Source: 73-13 sp035556075 (lineage in GTDB: Bacteria > Actinomycetota > Actinomycetes > Actinomycetales > Microbacteriaceae). From it: a DNA stretch of 28,249 nucleotides. The notes under the pieces were generated by a model, which made no database searches, was not told the origin of the DNA, and was given only the letters and a program-made list of their open reading frames with translations. Positions 15,231 through 25,400 of this stretch are shown here, piece by piece. Numbering within the stretch: position 1 is the stretch's first letter; each line of letters begins with the position of its first letter. Position numbers and translations under genes: made by a program. The DNA lies in assembly GCA_035556075.1 (NCBI GenBank), contig DATMFQ010000054.1:1-28249 (forward strand), in the 5' to 3' direction.

Positions 15231-16429
15231 CGCTGTATGGCCGTGTAATCGGCGAGGTACTGGCGGGGCAGCCATTCACCGAAACTACGGCGGGCGAGGC
15301 AGGCCTCTGGTGTCGCGCAGCCGATCTGGGGGTCGTAGGCCGCATAAGCGATGAACACGGCGATCTTTCGGGCGAGCTCGGCGTCCGGGATGTTCCAGTC
15401 GCGGTAGCGGACCCCGTAGCCCTGCGCGACGTCGAGGATCGCGGCGAGCTCGGCGTCGGCGTCCGCGGCGAGCGCGATCGTCGTGCCGATCGCCTGGTGA
15501 TCGGGATGATCGCCGTCGGCCCCGACGGCGTACCCGGGCAGGTGGGCGAGGACGCGGATCGTCCGGTAGGCATGGACGAGCTCGAGCGCCGTCGCCACGA
15601 GCTGGTCTCGGGTGACCGCCGCCCCGGTATCGATGGTGGTCATGACGGAGATCGTGCCGTCGAGGAGCATCGGCAGGCTCTGATAGCCGGTCGCGGCGAA
15701 GCCCCCGGCGTCGAGGCCGCCGTCGGGGAGCCGAAGGAAGAAGAGCGTGATCCGTCGGTCGTCGCTCGGCCAGGTCGCCGTGACGGTGAGACCGCTGCGC
15801 AGCCTCACCGTCTCATCGGTCCAGGGGCCCGACCGGCCGCGGAGTTGGTCGTAGGCGACCCGGATCCCGGCCTCCCGCGATGTCGCGTACTCGGGGCCGC
15901 GCCCGGCGTCCGATCCCGTGGCGAAGAAGGTGCGCAGACAATGCCCCGCGTCGAGCTCCTGTGGCAGCGCGGGACTGCCGAAGAGGAGGTCGTCGTCGAA
16001 GTGCGCCCAGAACGAGAGCACGTCGCCTCGCGGACAGTCGGGGTCGATGTACTGCATGGGCGACTCGAACGCGGGTGCATCCGGCTCGGCGATCACGTGG
16101 GAGACCTCGTCGCACTGCCCGGTGCTGGTGAGGAAGTCGACCGCCGCGGCCTGCTCCTGGGTGAGGGCCGCGAGCTCTCGTGGTCTGGCCTGGTCCGGGC
16201 ACTGGGTTTCGATCTCCACCATCCGCTCGGCGGTGAGCGAGTTGGCCGGTGGGCGAGTTGGCCGCGGGAGCGGCGGCACAGTCGGGCTCGGGGTGCTCGG
16301 CGCCGTCACGACCGGCCCGCTGGCGCCGGCGTCCGCGACCTGCGCCTGGCTGGCGGCGGCGCAGCCAGCCAGCAGCAGCACGACGCAGCCTACGGCGGCC
16401 ATCATCGGCCCTCGCCGCGGTGTCGACAT
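15224..16429 (-). CDS. Exported lipoprotein, PIG-L-family deacetylase
   Basis: A 401-residue protein with a lipoprotein signal peptide (lipobox LAGC, Cys23) and a Pro/Thr-rich linker (about 40-62) that places the enzyme outside the membrane. The catalytic domain has the PIG-L metal motif as AHFDDD (142-147) instead of AHPDDE, and the second metal motif GDHPDH (306-311). GSDAGRGPEYATSREAG (172-188) is also typical. Known relatives remove N-acetyl groups from GlcNAc-containing compounds such as mycothiol precursors, but those are cytoplasmic; an exported form more likely acts on a cell-wall glycan. ATG 16429 is preferred over GTG 16444 because AGGGGG precedes it and the -10 TAGAAT ends 3 bases from the GTG. 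Confidence 0.88.
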   Translation of the reverse strand: MSTPRRGPMMAAVGCVVLLLAGCAAASQAQVADAGASGPVVTAPSTPSPTVPPLPRPTRPPANSLTAERMVEIETQCPDQARPRELAALTQEQAAAVDFLTSTGQCDEVSHVIAEPDAPAFESPMQYIDPDCPRGDVLSFWAHFDDDLLFGSPALPQELDAGHCLRTFFATGSDAGRGPEYATSREAGIRVAYDQLRGRSGPWTDETVRLRSGLTVTATWPSDDRRITLFFLRLPDGGLDAGGFAATGYQSLPMLLDGTISVMTTIDTGAAVTRDQLVATALELVHAYRTIRVLAHLPGYAVGADGDHPDHQAIGTTIALAADADAELAAILDVAQGYGVRYRDWNIPDAELARKIAVFIAYAAYDPQIGCATPEACLARRSFGEWLPRQYLADYTAIQRR

Positions 16430-16446
16430 CCCCACCCCCTGCACGG

Positions 16447-16452
16447 ATTCTA
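16447..16452 (-). promoter_or_regulatory. -10 element of the PIG-L lipoprotein gene
   Basis: TAGAAT on the minus strand matches 5 of 6 bases of the -10 consensus. Transcription would begin near 16440, giving a leader of about 11 bases that contains AGGGGG before the ATG at 16429. No clear -35 is seen. Confidence 0.45.
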
Positions 16453-16506
16453 CTGCGCCGCGGCGCGCACAGGGCGTTCTCGTGGCGGTCGCGAGAGGAT
16501 GGCCGC

Positions 16507-17766
16507 GTGACGGCGAGCTTCCCTCCGGCGGTCTATCTCCTCGTCGCGGGACGGCTGCGGCCGGGCCTCGACGGCGGCTTCACCATCGCGACCCTGCGGC
16601 GAGCGCGGGACCTCGCCGCGGCGGGCGCCCGGCCAGTGCTCGTGACGACGGATCCGGGCGCGGATCCCGCGGCGGATCTCGCAGGCTTCCGGGCGCTGGG
16701 CCTCGCGGACGACGGGACTCGGCTCATCGGTCTGCGCGACTGGTACCGCGAGCGTGGCGAGGAGATCGAGCTGCCATATGTCGTTGGACGGGTCGACTGG
16801 CACCTCGCGGAGGAGCCGGTGGTCCTCCGCTCGGCGGCAGGGGACCGGGAGCTCGCCGGGTTCGGCGCCCTCTACCGGGAATTCATCGCCGACGTCGCGG
16901 CGACCGAGCGCGCCGCGACGGGCCTCGCGGCCGCGGTCGTCATCTGCGAGTCGAAGCAGGTCGGGACGCTCCTTGCCGCGGACGCGCACCGCGAGTATGC
17001 GCTCATCCACACCGTGCACAGCGCTCACACCTCGGAGCCGTTCGAGCCCGACTCGCCAGTCGATGCGATCTGGGCTGGCTGGTTCGCCGCGCTCGACGGC
17101 TTCGACGCGGTGCTCTGGCCCACGGCGGCGCAGCGTCGGGATGCGGCGGTGCGCTTCGGGGAGCGCGAGGGCTGGGCCGTGGTGCCGCACCCCGCGACGC
17201 CGGGAGTCGTGGCCAGCGGCGCGCGCGATCCGTGGCGCGTGGTCGTCATCGCCCGCCTCTCGGCGTACAAGCGCGTCGATCACGCACTCCGCGCATTCGT
17301 CCCCCTCGATGCGCGCGCCCGGCTCACGGTGTGCGGCGATGGCCCCGAGCTCGAGCGACTGCGCGCGCTCGCTGACAAGCTCGGCATCGCGGACCGGGTG
17401 GAGTTCACCGGGGCGACGCCGGACGCCGCTGAGCGGCTCGCGGAGGCAGCAGTGCTCCTGCTGACGAGCCAGTCGGAGGGCCAGTCGCTCGTCGTCCTAG
17501 AGGCCCTGAGCCGCGGTTGCCCCGTCGTCGCCTACGACGTGCGGTACGGGCCGGGCGAGATGATCGAGGACGGCGTCTCCGGCTCGCTCGTGTCGTACGG
17601 GGACATCGCGGGCCTCACCGCGGCGCTTGGGCGGATCCTCGGCCGCCCCGAGCGCATTGCGACGCTGTCGCGCGGCGCGGTCGCCTGGGCGCAGTCGCGT
17701 GGCCCAGAAGTGTCGATGGCCGCGACCGCACTGGCCGTCCGAGGCGCGCTCGCCCGTCGGCACTGA
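16507..17766 (+). CDS. GT4-family glycosyltransferase, TagE-like
   Basis: A 419-residue GT-B fold glycosyltransferase. The C-terminal donor domain shows the arginine-lysine pair R250/K255 (VIARLSAYKRVDHAL), the CGDGPE loop (276-281), and the E-x7-E motif as SEGQSLVVLEA with E324 and E332. YGPGEMI (347-353) is characteristic of TagE/GtfA-like enzymes that attach glucose or related sugars to teichoic-acid-type polymers or serine-rich proteins. The acceptor is unknown; a cell-wall polymer is likely given the neighbouring exported deacetylase. GTG 16507 is chosen with AGAGGA at 16492-16497. It is divergent from the PIG-L gene and directly upstream of the clpB promoter. Confidence 0.88.
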   Translation: MTASFPPAVYLLVAGRLRPGLDGGFTIATLRRARDLAAAGARPVLVTTDPGADPAADLAGFRALGLADDGTRLIGLRDWYRERGEEIELPYVVGRVDWHLAEEPVVLRSAAGDRELAGFGALYREFIADVAATERAATGLAAAVVICESKQVGTLLAADAHREYALIHTVHSAHTSEPFEPDSPVDAIWAGWFAALDGFDAVLWPTAAQRRDAAVRFGEREGWAVVPHPATPGVVASGARDPWRVVVIARLSAYKRVDHALRAFVPLDARARLTVCGDGPELERLRALADKLGIADRVEFTGATPDAAERLAEAAVLLLTSQSEGQSLVVLEALSRGCPVVAYDVRYGPGEMIEDGVSGSLVSYGDIAGLTAALGRILGRPERIATLSRGAVAWAQSRGPEVSMAATALAVRGALARRH

Positions 17767-17821
17767 GTCGTCGCAGCGAGGATGTCGCTCGCCGAGTCTG
17801 GTATTTGTCGTCGCGGGCGAG

Positions 17822-17827
17822 TAAACT
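17822..17827 (+). promoter_or_regulatory. -10 element of clpB
   Basis: TAAACT is the same -10 as in the dnaK promoter, and the 12 bases GTAAACTTGAGT (17821-17832) are identical at both loci. The HAIR starts inside this element. No strong -35 is found at the usual distance. Confidence 0.6.
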
Positions 17828-17846
17828 TGAGTCAGTCCCACTCAAG
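17826..17846. promoter_or_regulatory. HAIR operator 3 (perfect HspR site) upstream of clpB
   Basis: CTTGAGT-CAGTCCC-ACTCAAG is a perfect HAIR palindrome. It covers the expected clpB transcription start and lies 21 bases before the ATG, so HspR should repress clpB tightly. Confidence 0.93.
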
Positions 17847-17867
17847 TTTGATTCCACAAGGAGCAGC

Positions 17868-20021
<2,154 letters not shown>

Positions 20022-20120
20022 GCGGCGCTGGCAAGGCGCATTCCTCGGGACCAGGCGCATTCATCCCGAAATCACCTTGCTTGGCGCAACGCACCTTGCT
20101 TCGCGATGAATGCGGCGGGC
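20022..20120. repeat. Repeat-rich spacer between clpB and xth
   Basis: The spacer contains GGCGCATTC twice (about 20036 and 20054), CACCTTGCTT twice (about 20073 and 20092), and an inverted repeat CGCATTCATC (20056-20065) / GATGAATGCG (20105-20114) with a 39-base loop. It lies between convergent genes and may act as a terminator or be part of a dispersed repeat family. Confidence 0.5.
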
Positions 20121-20960
20121 TCAGAACGGTGCCGCTGAGTCCGCCTCGTCGTCGTCTTCGGCGAGCCGCACGACGACGGGCACGTGGTCGCTCGGCGCCT
20201 CGCCTTTGCGCTCCTCGCGGTGGATCTCGGCGTCGATGACGGCCTCGGCCAGTGACGTCGAGGCGAGCAGGAAGTCGATACGCATGCCCTCGTTGCGCGG
20301 GAATCGCAGCTGCTGGTAATCCCAGTAGGTGTAGCCCGTCGGCACGAGCGGCCGGACGACGTCCTCGAGCCCAGCGTCCAGCAGCGCCTGGAATGCCGCG
20401 CGCTCCGGCGGGGAGACGTGCGTACTCACCCCGACCCGGATGGTCGGGTCACCGCTGTCGGCGTCGCTCGGCGCGATGTTGTAGTCGCCGCCGAGGAGGA
20501 GGCCGAGGTGGGGGTCGTCGGCGAGCCAGTCGACGGTGGCGGTGCGCAGTGCCTCGAGCCAGCGCAGCTTGTAGTCGTAGTGCGGGTCACCGAGTGCGCG
20601 CCCGTTGGGCACGTAGAGCGACCAGAGGCGGACGCCGCCGCCGACGGTCGCGCCGATGGCGCGGGCTTCGAGGGGCGCGTCGGGGCCGTCGTGCCCTTTC
20701 GCGAAGCCCGGCTGCCCGGGGAAACCGATCTCGACGTCCTCGATCCCGATCCGGCTCGCGATCGCGACGCCGTTCCACTGGTTGAGCCCGTGGAGGACGA
20801 CCTCGTAGCCGGCGTCCTCGAACGCCGCGAGCGGGAACTGCTCGGGCTTGCACTTGATCTCCTGCATCGCGAGCGCGTCGATGTCGGCCCGTTCGAGCCA
20901 GTCGACGACGCGGGCGACGCGGGTCCGGATCGAGTTGACGTTCCACGTGGCGATCCGCAT
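20121..20960 (-). CDS. xth: Exodeoxyribonuclease III (AP endonuclease)
   Basis: A 279-residue DNA repair enzyme of the ExoA/XthA family that cuts at abasic sites and removes 3'-blocking groups. Active-site residues are in place: N7 (MRIATWNVNS), E34 (MQEIKC), Y116, D159 and N161 (GGDYNIAP), D229 (RIDF) and the D258-H259 pair (SDHVPV). The length is standard; the last 12 residues are an acidic tail. ATG 20960 is chosen because the canonical MRIATWN begins there and TACCGT lies 7 bases upstream, suggesting a leaderless start; a GTG at 20969 would lie inside that element. It is divergent from pyrE with only 44 bases between them. Confidence 0.95.
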   Translation of the reverse strand: MRIATWNVNSIRTRVARVVDWLERADIDALAMQEIKCKPEQFPLAAFEDAGYEVVLHGLNQWNGVAIASRIGIEDVEIGFPGQPGFAKGHDGPDAPLEARAIGATVGGGVRLWSLYVPNGRALGDPHYDYKLRWLEALRTATVDWLADDPHLGLLLGGDYNIAPSDADSGDPTIRVGVSTHVSPPERAAFQALLDAGLEDVVRPLVPTGYTYWDYQQLRFPRNEGMRIDFLLASTSLAEAVIDAEIHREERKGEAPSDHVPVVVRLAEDDDEADSAAPF

Positions 20961-20967
20961 GGCTCCC

Positions 20968-20973
20968 ACGGTA
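20968..20973 (-). promoter_or_regulatory. -10 element of xth
   Basis: TACCGT on the minus strand ends 7 bases before the ATG at 20960. It fits the TANNNT pattern and suggests a leaderless transcript, although a weak GGGAG also lies between the two. Confidence 0.35.
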
Positions 20974-20991
20974 GCCGCCGCGCCCGACGGT

Positions 20992-20997
20992 TACGCT
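20992..20997 (+). promoter_or_regulatory. -10 element of pyrE
   Basis: TACGCT ends 7 bases before the GTG at 21005, and no Shine-Dalgarno sequence is present, which suggests that transcription starts at the start codon. Confidence 0.4.
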
Positions 20998-21004
20998 GAG
21001 TCGC

Positions 21005-21556
21005 GTGACCGACCGCGACCAGCTCATCGACTACATCAAGGAGCTCGCCGTCTTCCACGGCGACTTCACGCTGACGAGCGGGCGGCGGGCGAGCTACTAC
21101 ATCGATCTCCGCCGCATCAGCCTCGACCACCGGGTCGCGCCGCTCATCGGCCGGGTCATGATCGACCTCATCCGGGACATCCCCGATGTGTCGGCGGTCG
21201 GCGGGCTGACGATGGGGGCCGACCCGATTGGTGCGGCGATCCTCCACCAGGGTGCCGCGACCGGCTACCCGGTCGACGCATTCGTCGTCCGCAAGGAGCC
21301 GAAGGACCACGGTCGCGGCCGACAGGTCGAGGGCCCGGACCTCACCGGCAAGCGCGTCATCGTCGTCGAGGACACCTCGACGACGGGTGGTTCGCCGCTC
21401 AAGGCGATCCAGGCGCTCGAGCGGGCGGGGGCGGTCGTTGCCGCGGTCGCCACGGTGGTGGACCGCGCCACCGATGCCGCCGACGTCATCCGCGCGGCCG
21501 GGTACGAATACCGCTACGCCATCGGCCTCGACGATCTGGGCTTGACTCCCCAGTGA
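21005..21556 (+). CDS. pyrE: Orotate phosphoribosyltransferase
   Basis: A 183-residue enzyme that joins orotate to PRPP to make orotidine 5'-phosphate in de novo pyrimidine synthesis. The PRPP-binding loop VIVVEDTSTTGGS lies at 118-130. The flexible catalytic loop RKEPKDHGRGRQVEG (96-110) carries the expected lysines and histidine. TSGRRASYYIDLR (24-36) is the orotate-binding region. The GTG start has no ribosome binding site but a -10-like TACGCT 7 bases upstream. Its stop overlaps the start of the RNA methyltransferase gene as GTGA, so the two form an operon. No other pyr genes are in the window. Confidence 0.96.
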   Translation: MTDRDQLIDYIKELAVFHGDFTLTSGRRASYYIDLRRISLDHRVAPLIGRVMIDLIRDIPDVSAVGGLTMGADPIGAAILHQGAATGYPVDAFVVRKEPKDHGRGRQVEGPDLTGKRVIVVEDTSTTGGSPLKAIQALERAGAVVAAVATVVDRATDAADVIRAAGYEYRYAIGLDDLGLTPQ

Positions 21557-22146
21557 TCGGCGTGGGCCCGTGGCAGGGGGTCTGGCCCGAGGACCCGCGG
21601 TACGACCCGGAGCTGCTCGAGCAGGGTGACCGCCGCAACGTCGTCGACCGATTCCGCTACTGGCGCGTCGAGGCGATCCGCGCGGAGCTCGACACCCGCC
21701 GTCACCCGTTCCACGTCGCGATCGAGAACTGGCAGCACGATCTCAACATCGGCTCGATCGTCCGCACCGCGAATGCCTGCAACGCCGCGAGCGTCCGCAT
21801 CGTCGGCCGCCGCCGCTGGAATCGTCGCGGCGCGATGGTGACCGACGCGTACCAGCACATCGCGCATCACGCCTCGGTCGCGGACCTCATCGAGTGGGCC
21901 GCCAGGCAGTCGCTGCCGATCGTCGCGGTCGACAACCGTCTGGGGGCCGTCCCGGTGGAGACCGCGCCGATCCCGGAGGAATGCGTGCTGCTCTTCGGCC
22001 AGGAGGGTCCCGGTCTCACCGACCTCGCCCTGACCGCCGCGGATCTCCTCGTCGAGATCCGGCAGTTCGGCTCGACGCGCTCCATCAATGCGGCGGCGGC
22101 CGCCGCCGTCGTCATGCACGAATGGGTGCGTCGCCACGCCCGCTGA
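21553..22146 (+). CDS. SpoU/TrmH-family RNA 2'-O-methyltransferase
   Basis: A 197-residue SPOUT-fold methyltransferase that probably 2'-O-methylates tRNA or rRNA using S-adenosylmethionine. Motif 1 is NIGSIVRTANACNA (66-79), motif 2 LLFGQEGPGL (146-155) and motif 3 GSTRSINAAAAAAVVMHEW (173-191); these form the knotted cofactor site, with R71 the likely catalytic arginine. There is no N-terminal L30e-like substrate domain, so the protein is close to the minimal TrmH core plus about 50 residues. The GTG start overlaps the pyrE stop (GTGA); the RNA target cannot be told from the sequence. Confidence 0.9.
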   Translation: MIGVGPWQGVWPEDPRYDPELLEQGDRRNVVDRFRYWRVEAIRAELDTRRHPFHVAIENWQHDLNIGSIVRTANACNAASVRIVGRRRWNRRGAMVTDAYQHIAHHASVADLIEWAARQSLPIVAVDNRLGAVPVETAPIPEECVLLFGQEGPGLTDLALTAADLLVEIRQFGSTRSINAAAAAAVVMHEWVRRHAR

Positions 22147-22152
22147 CTGGAC

Positions 22153-22180
22153 GGCAATTCGAGCGCGCGCTGAAAATGCC
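22153..22180. terminator. Hairpin after the RNA methyltransferase gene
   Basis: A 14-base arm (GGCAATTCGAGCGC) pairs with its downstream partner at 11 of 14 positions, starting 7 bases after the stop codon. It is a candidate terminator; no U tract follows. Confidence 0.4.
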
Positions 22181-22207
22181 CCCCGAACTGGGGAGGGTGA
22201 ATAGCAG

Positions 22208-22224
22208 GGTGAGAAATCGTCACC
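22208..22224. other. Small inverted repeat in the surface-gene upstream region
   Basis: GGTGA and TCACC flank the 7 bases GAAATCG in the noncoding region upstream of the surface protein gene. It could be an operator or a weak RNA hairpin; nothing more can be said. Confidence 0.25.
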
Positions 22225-22262
22225 TTGGCGCCGCGGTCGCGTGGGCCCTGCTTTTCTAGAGC

Positions 22263-22361
22263 GAGCCGCGCCCACCCGAGGGTGCGGCCCAGTCCGCTGT
22301 CCTGGCCGACACCCAGCAGATCTGAGCCGCGCCTCACCCGAGGGCGCGGCTCGGTCGCTGT
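22263..22361. repeat. Two copies of a GC-rich hairpin repeat, period 61 bases
   Basis: Copy A (22263-22300) and copy B (22324-22361) share GAGCCGCGCC, CACCCGAGGG, GCGGC and GCTGT with only a few changes. In copy B the arms GAGCCGCGCC (22324-22333) and GGCGCGGCTC (22343-22352) pair perfectly over 10 bp with a 9-base loop; copy A pairs less well. The element ends 50 bases upstream of the large surface protein gene. It may be a terminator, attenuator or a dispersed repeat. Confidence 0.65.
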
Positions 22362-22397
22362 GGCGCGTCCGGGGCTGAGCGGGCCAGCCAGCTTGCC

Positions 22398-22404
22398 AGG
22401 AGGG
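22398..22404 (+). promoter_or_regulatory. Ribosome binding site fixing the surface protein start
   Basis: AGGAGGG lies 7 bases before the GTG at 22412. It is the strongest start signal in the region and gives a protein that begins with a basic segment and a signal peptide. Confidence 0.75.
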
Positions 22405-22411
22405 ACCCCAA

Positions 22412-25400
22412 GTGACGCGAGCCCGGTCCGAGCGGAAGCGCCGCACCAGTTTCATCGGACTCCGGAGCCGACGTGCCGCTCCCGACGCCGGGTACTGGGG
22501 CCGCGGGGTGCGAGCGCTGGCGATCGCGCTCATCGCCGCGCTCGGGCTGTCGCTGGCGCCGACCTGGACCGCGTTCGCCGATGACGACCCGACGTCGGTC
22601 CTCGGCCTGACGAAGAGCACCGTGCCCGCGTCGCCGCCGCCACTCAACCCCGGGGAGTCCGTCAACTACCGGGTCGAGCTCGTCTGTAGCAACCTCGAGC
22701 CGACCGGCTGTCTCAACGCTGCCCTCACCGATGTGGTGCCCGAGCCGCTCGTGCTCGACCTCGGGAGCATCGCGGTCTCCGGCGCGCCCGCGGCGAACAC
22801 CTCCTCGGGCAACACGATCCAGCTCGCGTTCACGCAGACGATCTACGGCGGGGTGGGGCTCGACGACGGCACGAGCGTCGTCGTCACCTACTCGGCAAAT
22901 CTGCCGACGAACGTCTCCGGTGACTGGAACGGCGTCGAGCTCGTCAACACCGCCGTGTTCACCGCAGCGAACGCGACGAACAGCGGGATCTCTCGGGCCG
23001 CCGTCGTCACCCCGAACGTGCCGCTGACGCTCGTCCCGGGCATCACGAAGTCCTTCGACCCGGTCTCGGCATCGGCCGTGCCTGGTGCGCCGGTGACGAT
23101 GACGCTGTCGACGTGGAATGCGTCGAACCAGTCGGTCGACACGATCACGGTCCAGGATCCGAAGGGCGGGACGCCGAACCCGTTCCAAGATGACCTCCGG
23201 ATCACCGGCATCAGCGCGCTGACCCCGCCGACCGGCGCCGACCGGGTCGCGGTCCAGTGGCTTGACGCGACGGCATCGCCGAGCCCCGCCTGGGTGCCGG
23301 CGAGCCCGACCGCGCAGGCGATCCCGAGCGACCCGAACGACCTGCTCACCGGTGCCCCGGCCTCCGGGGACATCCTCGGGGTGCGGCTCATCTTCAGCAG
23401 CAGCACCGGGACCATCCCGGTGACCGCCGCCGGCGGCGAGGGCACCATCGTCTTCGACACCGCCATGCGAGACGACATCGACGTGCCGGTCGGCGGCCGC
23501 GACCTCGAGAACACTGCCACCGCGCAGCTGACCAAGGACTTGGCAGATTCGGGCCCGGTCGATTCGCTCGCGACCGTCGCGCTCGAGAAGGCCGAGCTCG
23601 GCCCGTTCCTGACGAAGCGCTTCGACGACCGCCGGCTCGTGCCCGGCGAAAGCACCACTGCGCACCTGGAGTCCGGTAACGGCGACTTCCCCATCATCCG
23701 CATGGACGTGACCGAGCCCTCGCCGGGTGAGCTGAACCTCCTCGAGCAGGGCCTCGAGTTCAGCGGCTTCGTCGACGCGGACGTCGAGTGGCCGATCGGG
23801 GCGACCGCCGCGACGTTCCAGTACTTCTACAACGACACGGATCCCTCGCCGTCGATCGCGCTGACGGAGACCGATCCGATGCCGACGCCGGAGGTCGGGC
23901 GCACCGTCACCGGCTTCACCGTCAGCTTCACGGGGTCGATCATCCCGCGCGCCTACGCGGTGCTCCCCTTCGCCGTGGCCGCGCTGCCGGTCACGGGCCT
24001 GCTCGACCTCACCGAGCGGAACATCGCCTACGCCGAGCTCGAGCGTGCCGACGGCGCGCATGCCGACGTCGAGGCCTTCGACGACCTCACCCGTACCCCG
24101 GCCCGGGTGAACACGACCGTTGACAAGCGCATCGTGCCGACCGAGATGTGGTCGGAGCCCGGCTCCACCGCGGTGATCGCCATCGAGTCGAAGGTGAACG
24201 GCCGCACCGACGTCCCCGACTCGACCGTCGGTGCCGAGGCGCTGGCGATCTCGGACCCGGCCGTCCCCTCGGGCACGGTCGACGAGTTCTGGGACAACTT
24301 TGACCTGCGGGCCATCGCCCCGACCGCGGTCCCGGCGAATGCGACGGTCACCGCGAACTGGTGGGATGGCACCGCCTGGGTGCCGATCCCCGGCGCGACC
24401 GCGGTCGGCCCGGTGTCCGGCTGGACGTTTGCGATCCCGTCCACCGTGCGAGACGCGGCGAACTTCGGCGGCATTCAGCTCGTCTTCACGCCGACGACCC
24501 CCGGCGCCCTGCTGCAGCCCGGCTTCACCGTCGCGCCGTACTACCAGGTCGCGCTCCGCAGCACCCTGCGTAGCAACGGCCAGCCCGCGGGCGCCCCGAA
24601 CGGCACGCCGGCGGTGCAGATCGACAACATCGCACAGTCACGCGTCGACAACACGAATGCGGATCCCGTCTTCGCGATCGACGACGACCCAGCGCAGATC
24701 ACCGTCAACCCGCTCGATGACCCGGTCGGCCCCGGCCCTGGCCCCGGTCCGACGCTCGCCGACAAGGAGTGGATCGACCCGGCGACGAAGACGGTGCAGG
24801 CGCGCACCGGCAATGAGGCGACCGCCAGGCTGCTCTGGACGACGAGCGGGCTGCCGCTGCAACGCGTGGCGATCAGCGATCCGGCGCCGACGTCCGCCAC
24901 CGCGACGGGCCTCCCGGCCGTCGAGGACACCGTGTTCGACGCCTTCAACGTCGTCGCGATCGCGCCGATCACGAATGGGAGCGACCCGTCGATGAAGTTC
25001 GACGCGGTCACCGGCGTGTTCTACTTCAGCGCGTCCGACGATGCGTGGAAGGACATCACGAGCGCCGCCTGCTGGCCGGCGGCCGCCTGTGACGGCGCCT
25101 TCCCCGGCTACACGCTGACGCCCGCGCAGCAGGCGGACGCGGTGGGTGTGCGGATCGAGTTCGCCGAGAGCCCGACCCGGGCCTCGCGGATCACGAGCCC
25201 GCTCGACCCGCCGGTCGGCAGCGGCGTCGCGGCCTCCTCGGGCTTCCGCCCCATCGACCTCACCTTCGAGATCCGTGACGCGAAGCGCTCGGATGGCTCC
25301 GCGGTCACGGCGCACACCGACTACAACCTGAGCACCGCAGGTGCGGTCAACAACACGGTGCGTGTCGACGGCTGGATCGACCCGACCACCGTGCACAGCA

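Noticed and set aside
17517..17867. N-terminal extension of clpB that might supply the missing N-domain
   Set aside because: The extension overlaps the glycosyltransferase gene, the HAIR operator and the promoter, and its translation is Arg-rich with no N-domain similarity.
20848..21552. N-terminal extension of the RNA methyltransferase frame through pyrE
   Set aside because: It overlaps pyrE in another frame and has shadow-like composition; the GTGA overlap gives a better start.
22147..22411. A cyclic di-AMP or cyclic di-GMP riboswitch ahead of the surface gene
   Set aside because: The conserved core sequences of these riboswitches are not visible; only simple hairpins and a duplicated element are present.
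24722..24754. Tandem GGCCCCGG-like repeat in the surface gene, as a possible mobile or unstable repeat
   Set aside because: It encodes a short Pro-Gly linker between modules and keeps the frame; a simple low-complexity linker explains it.
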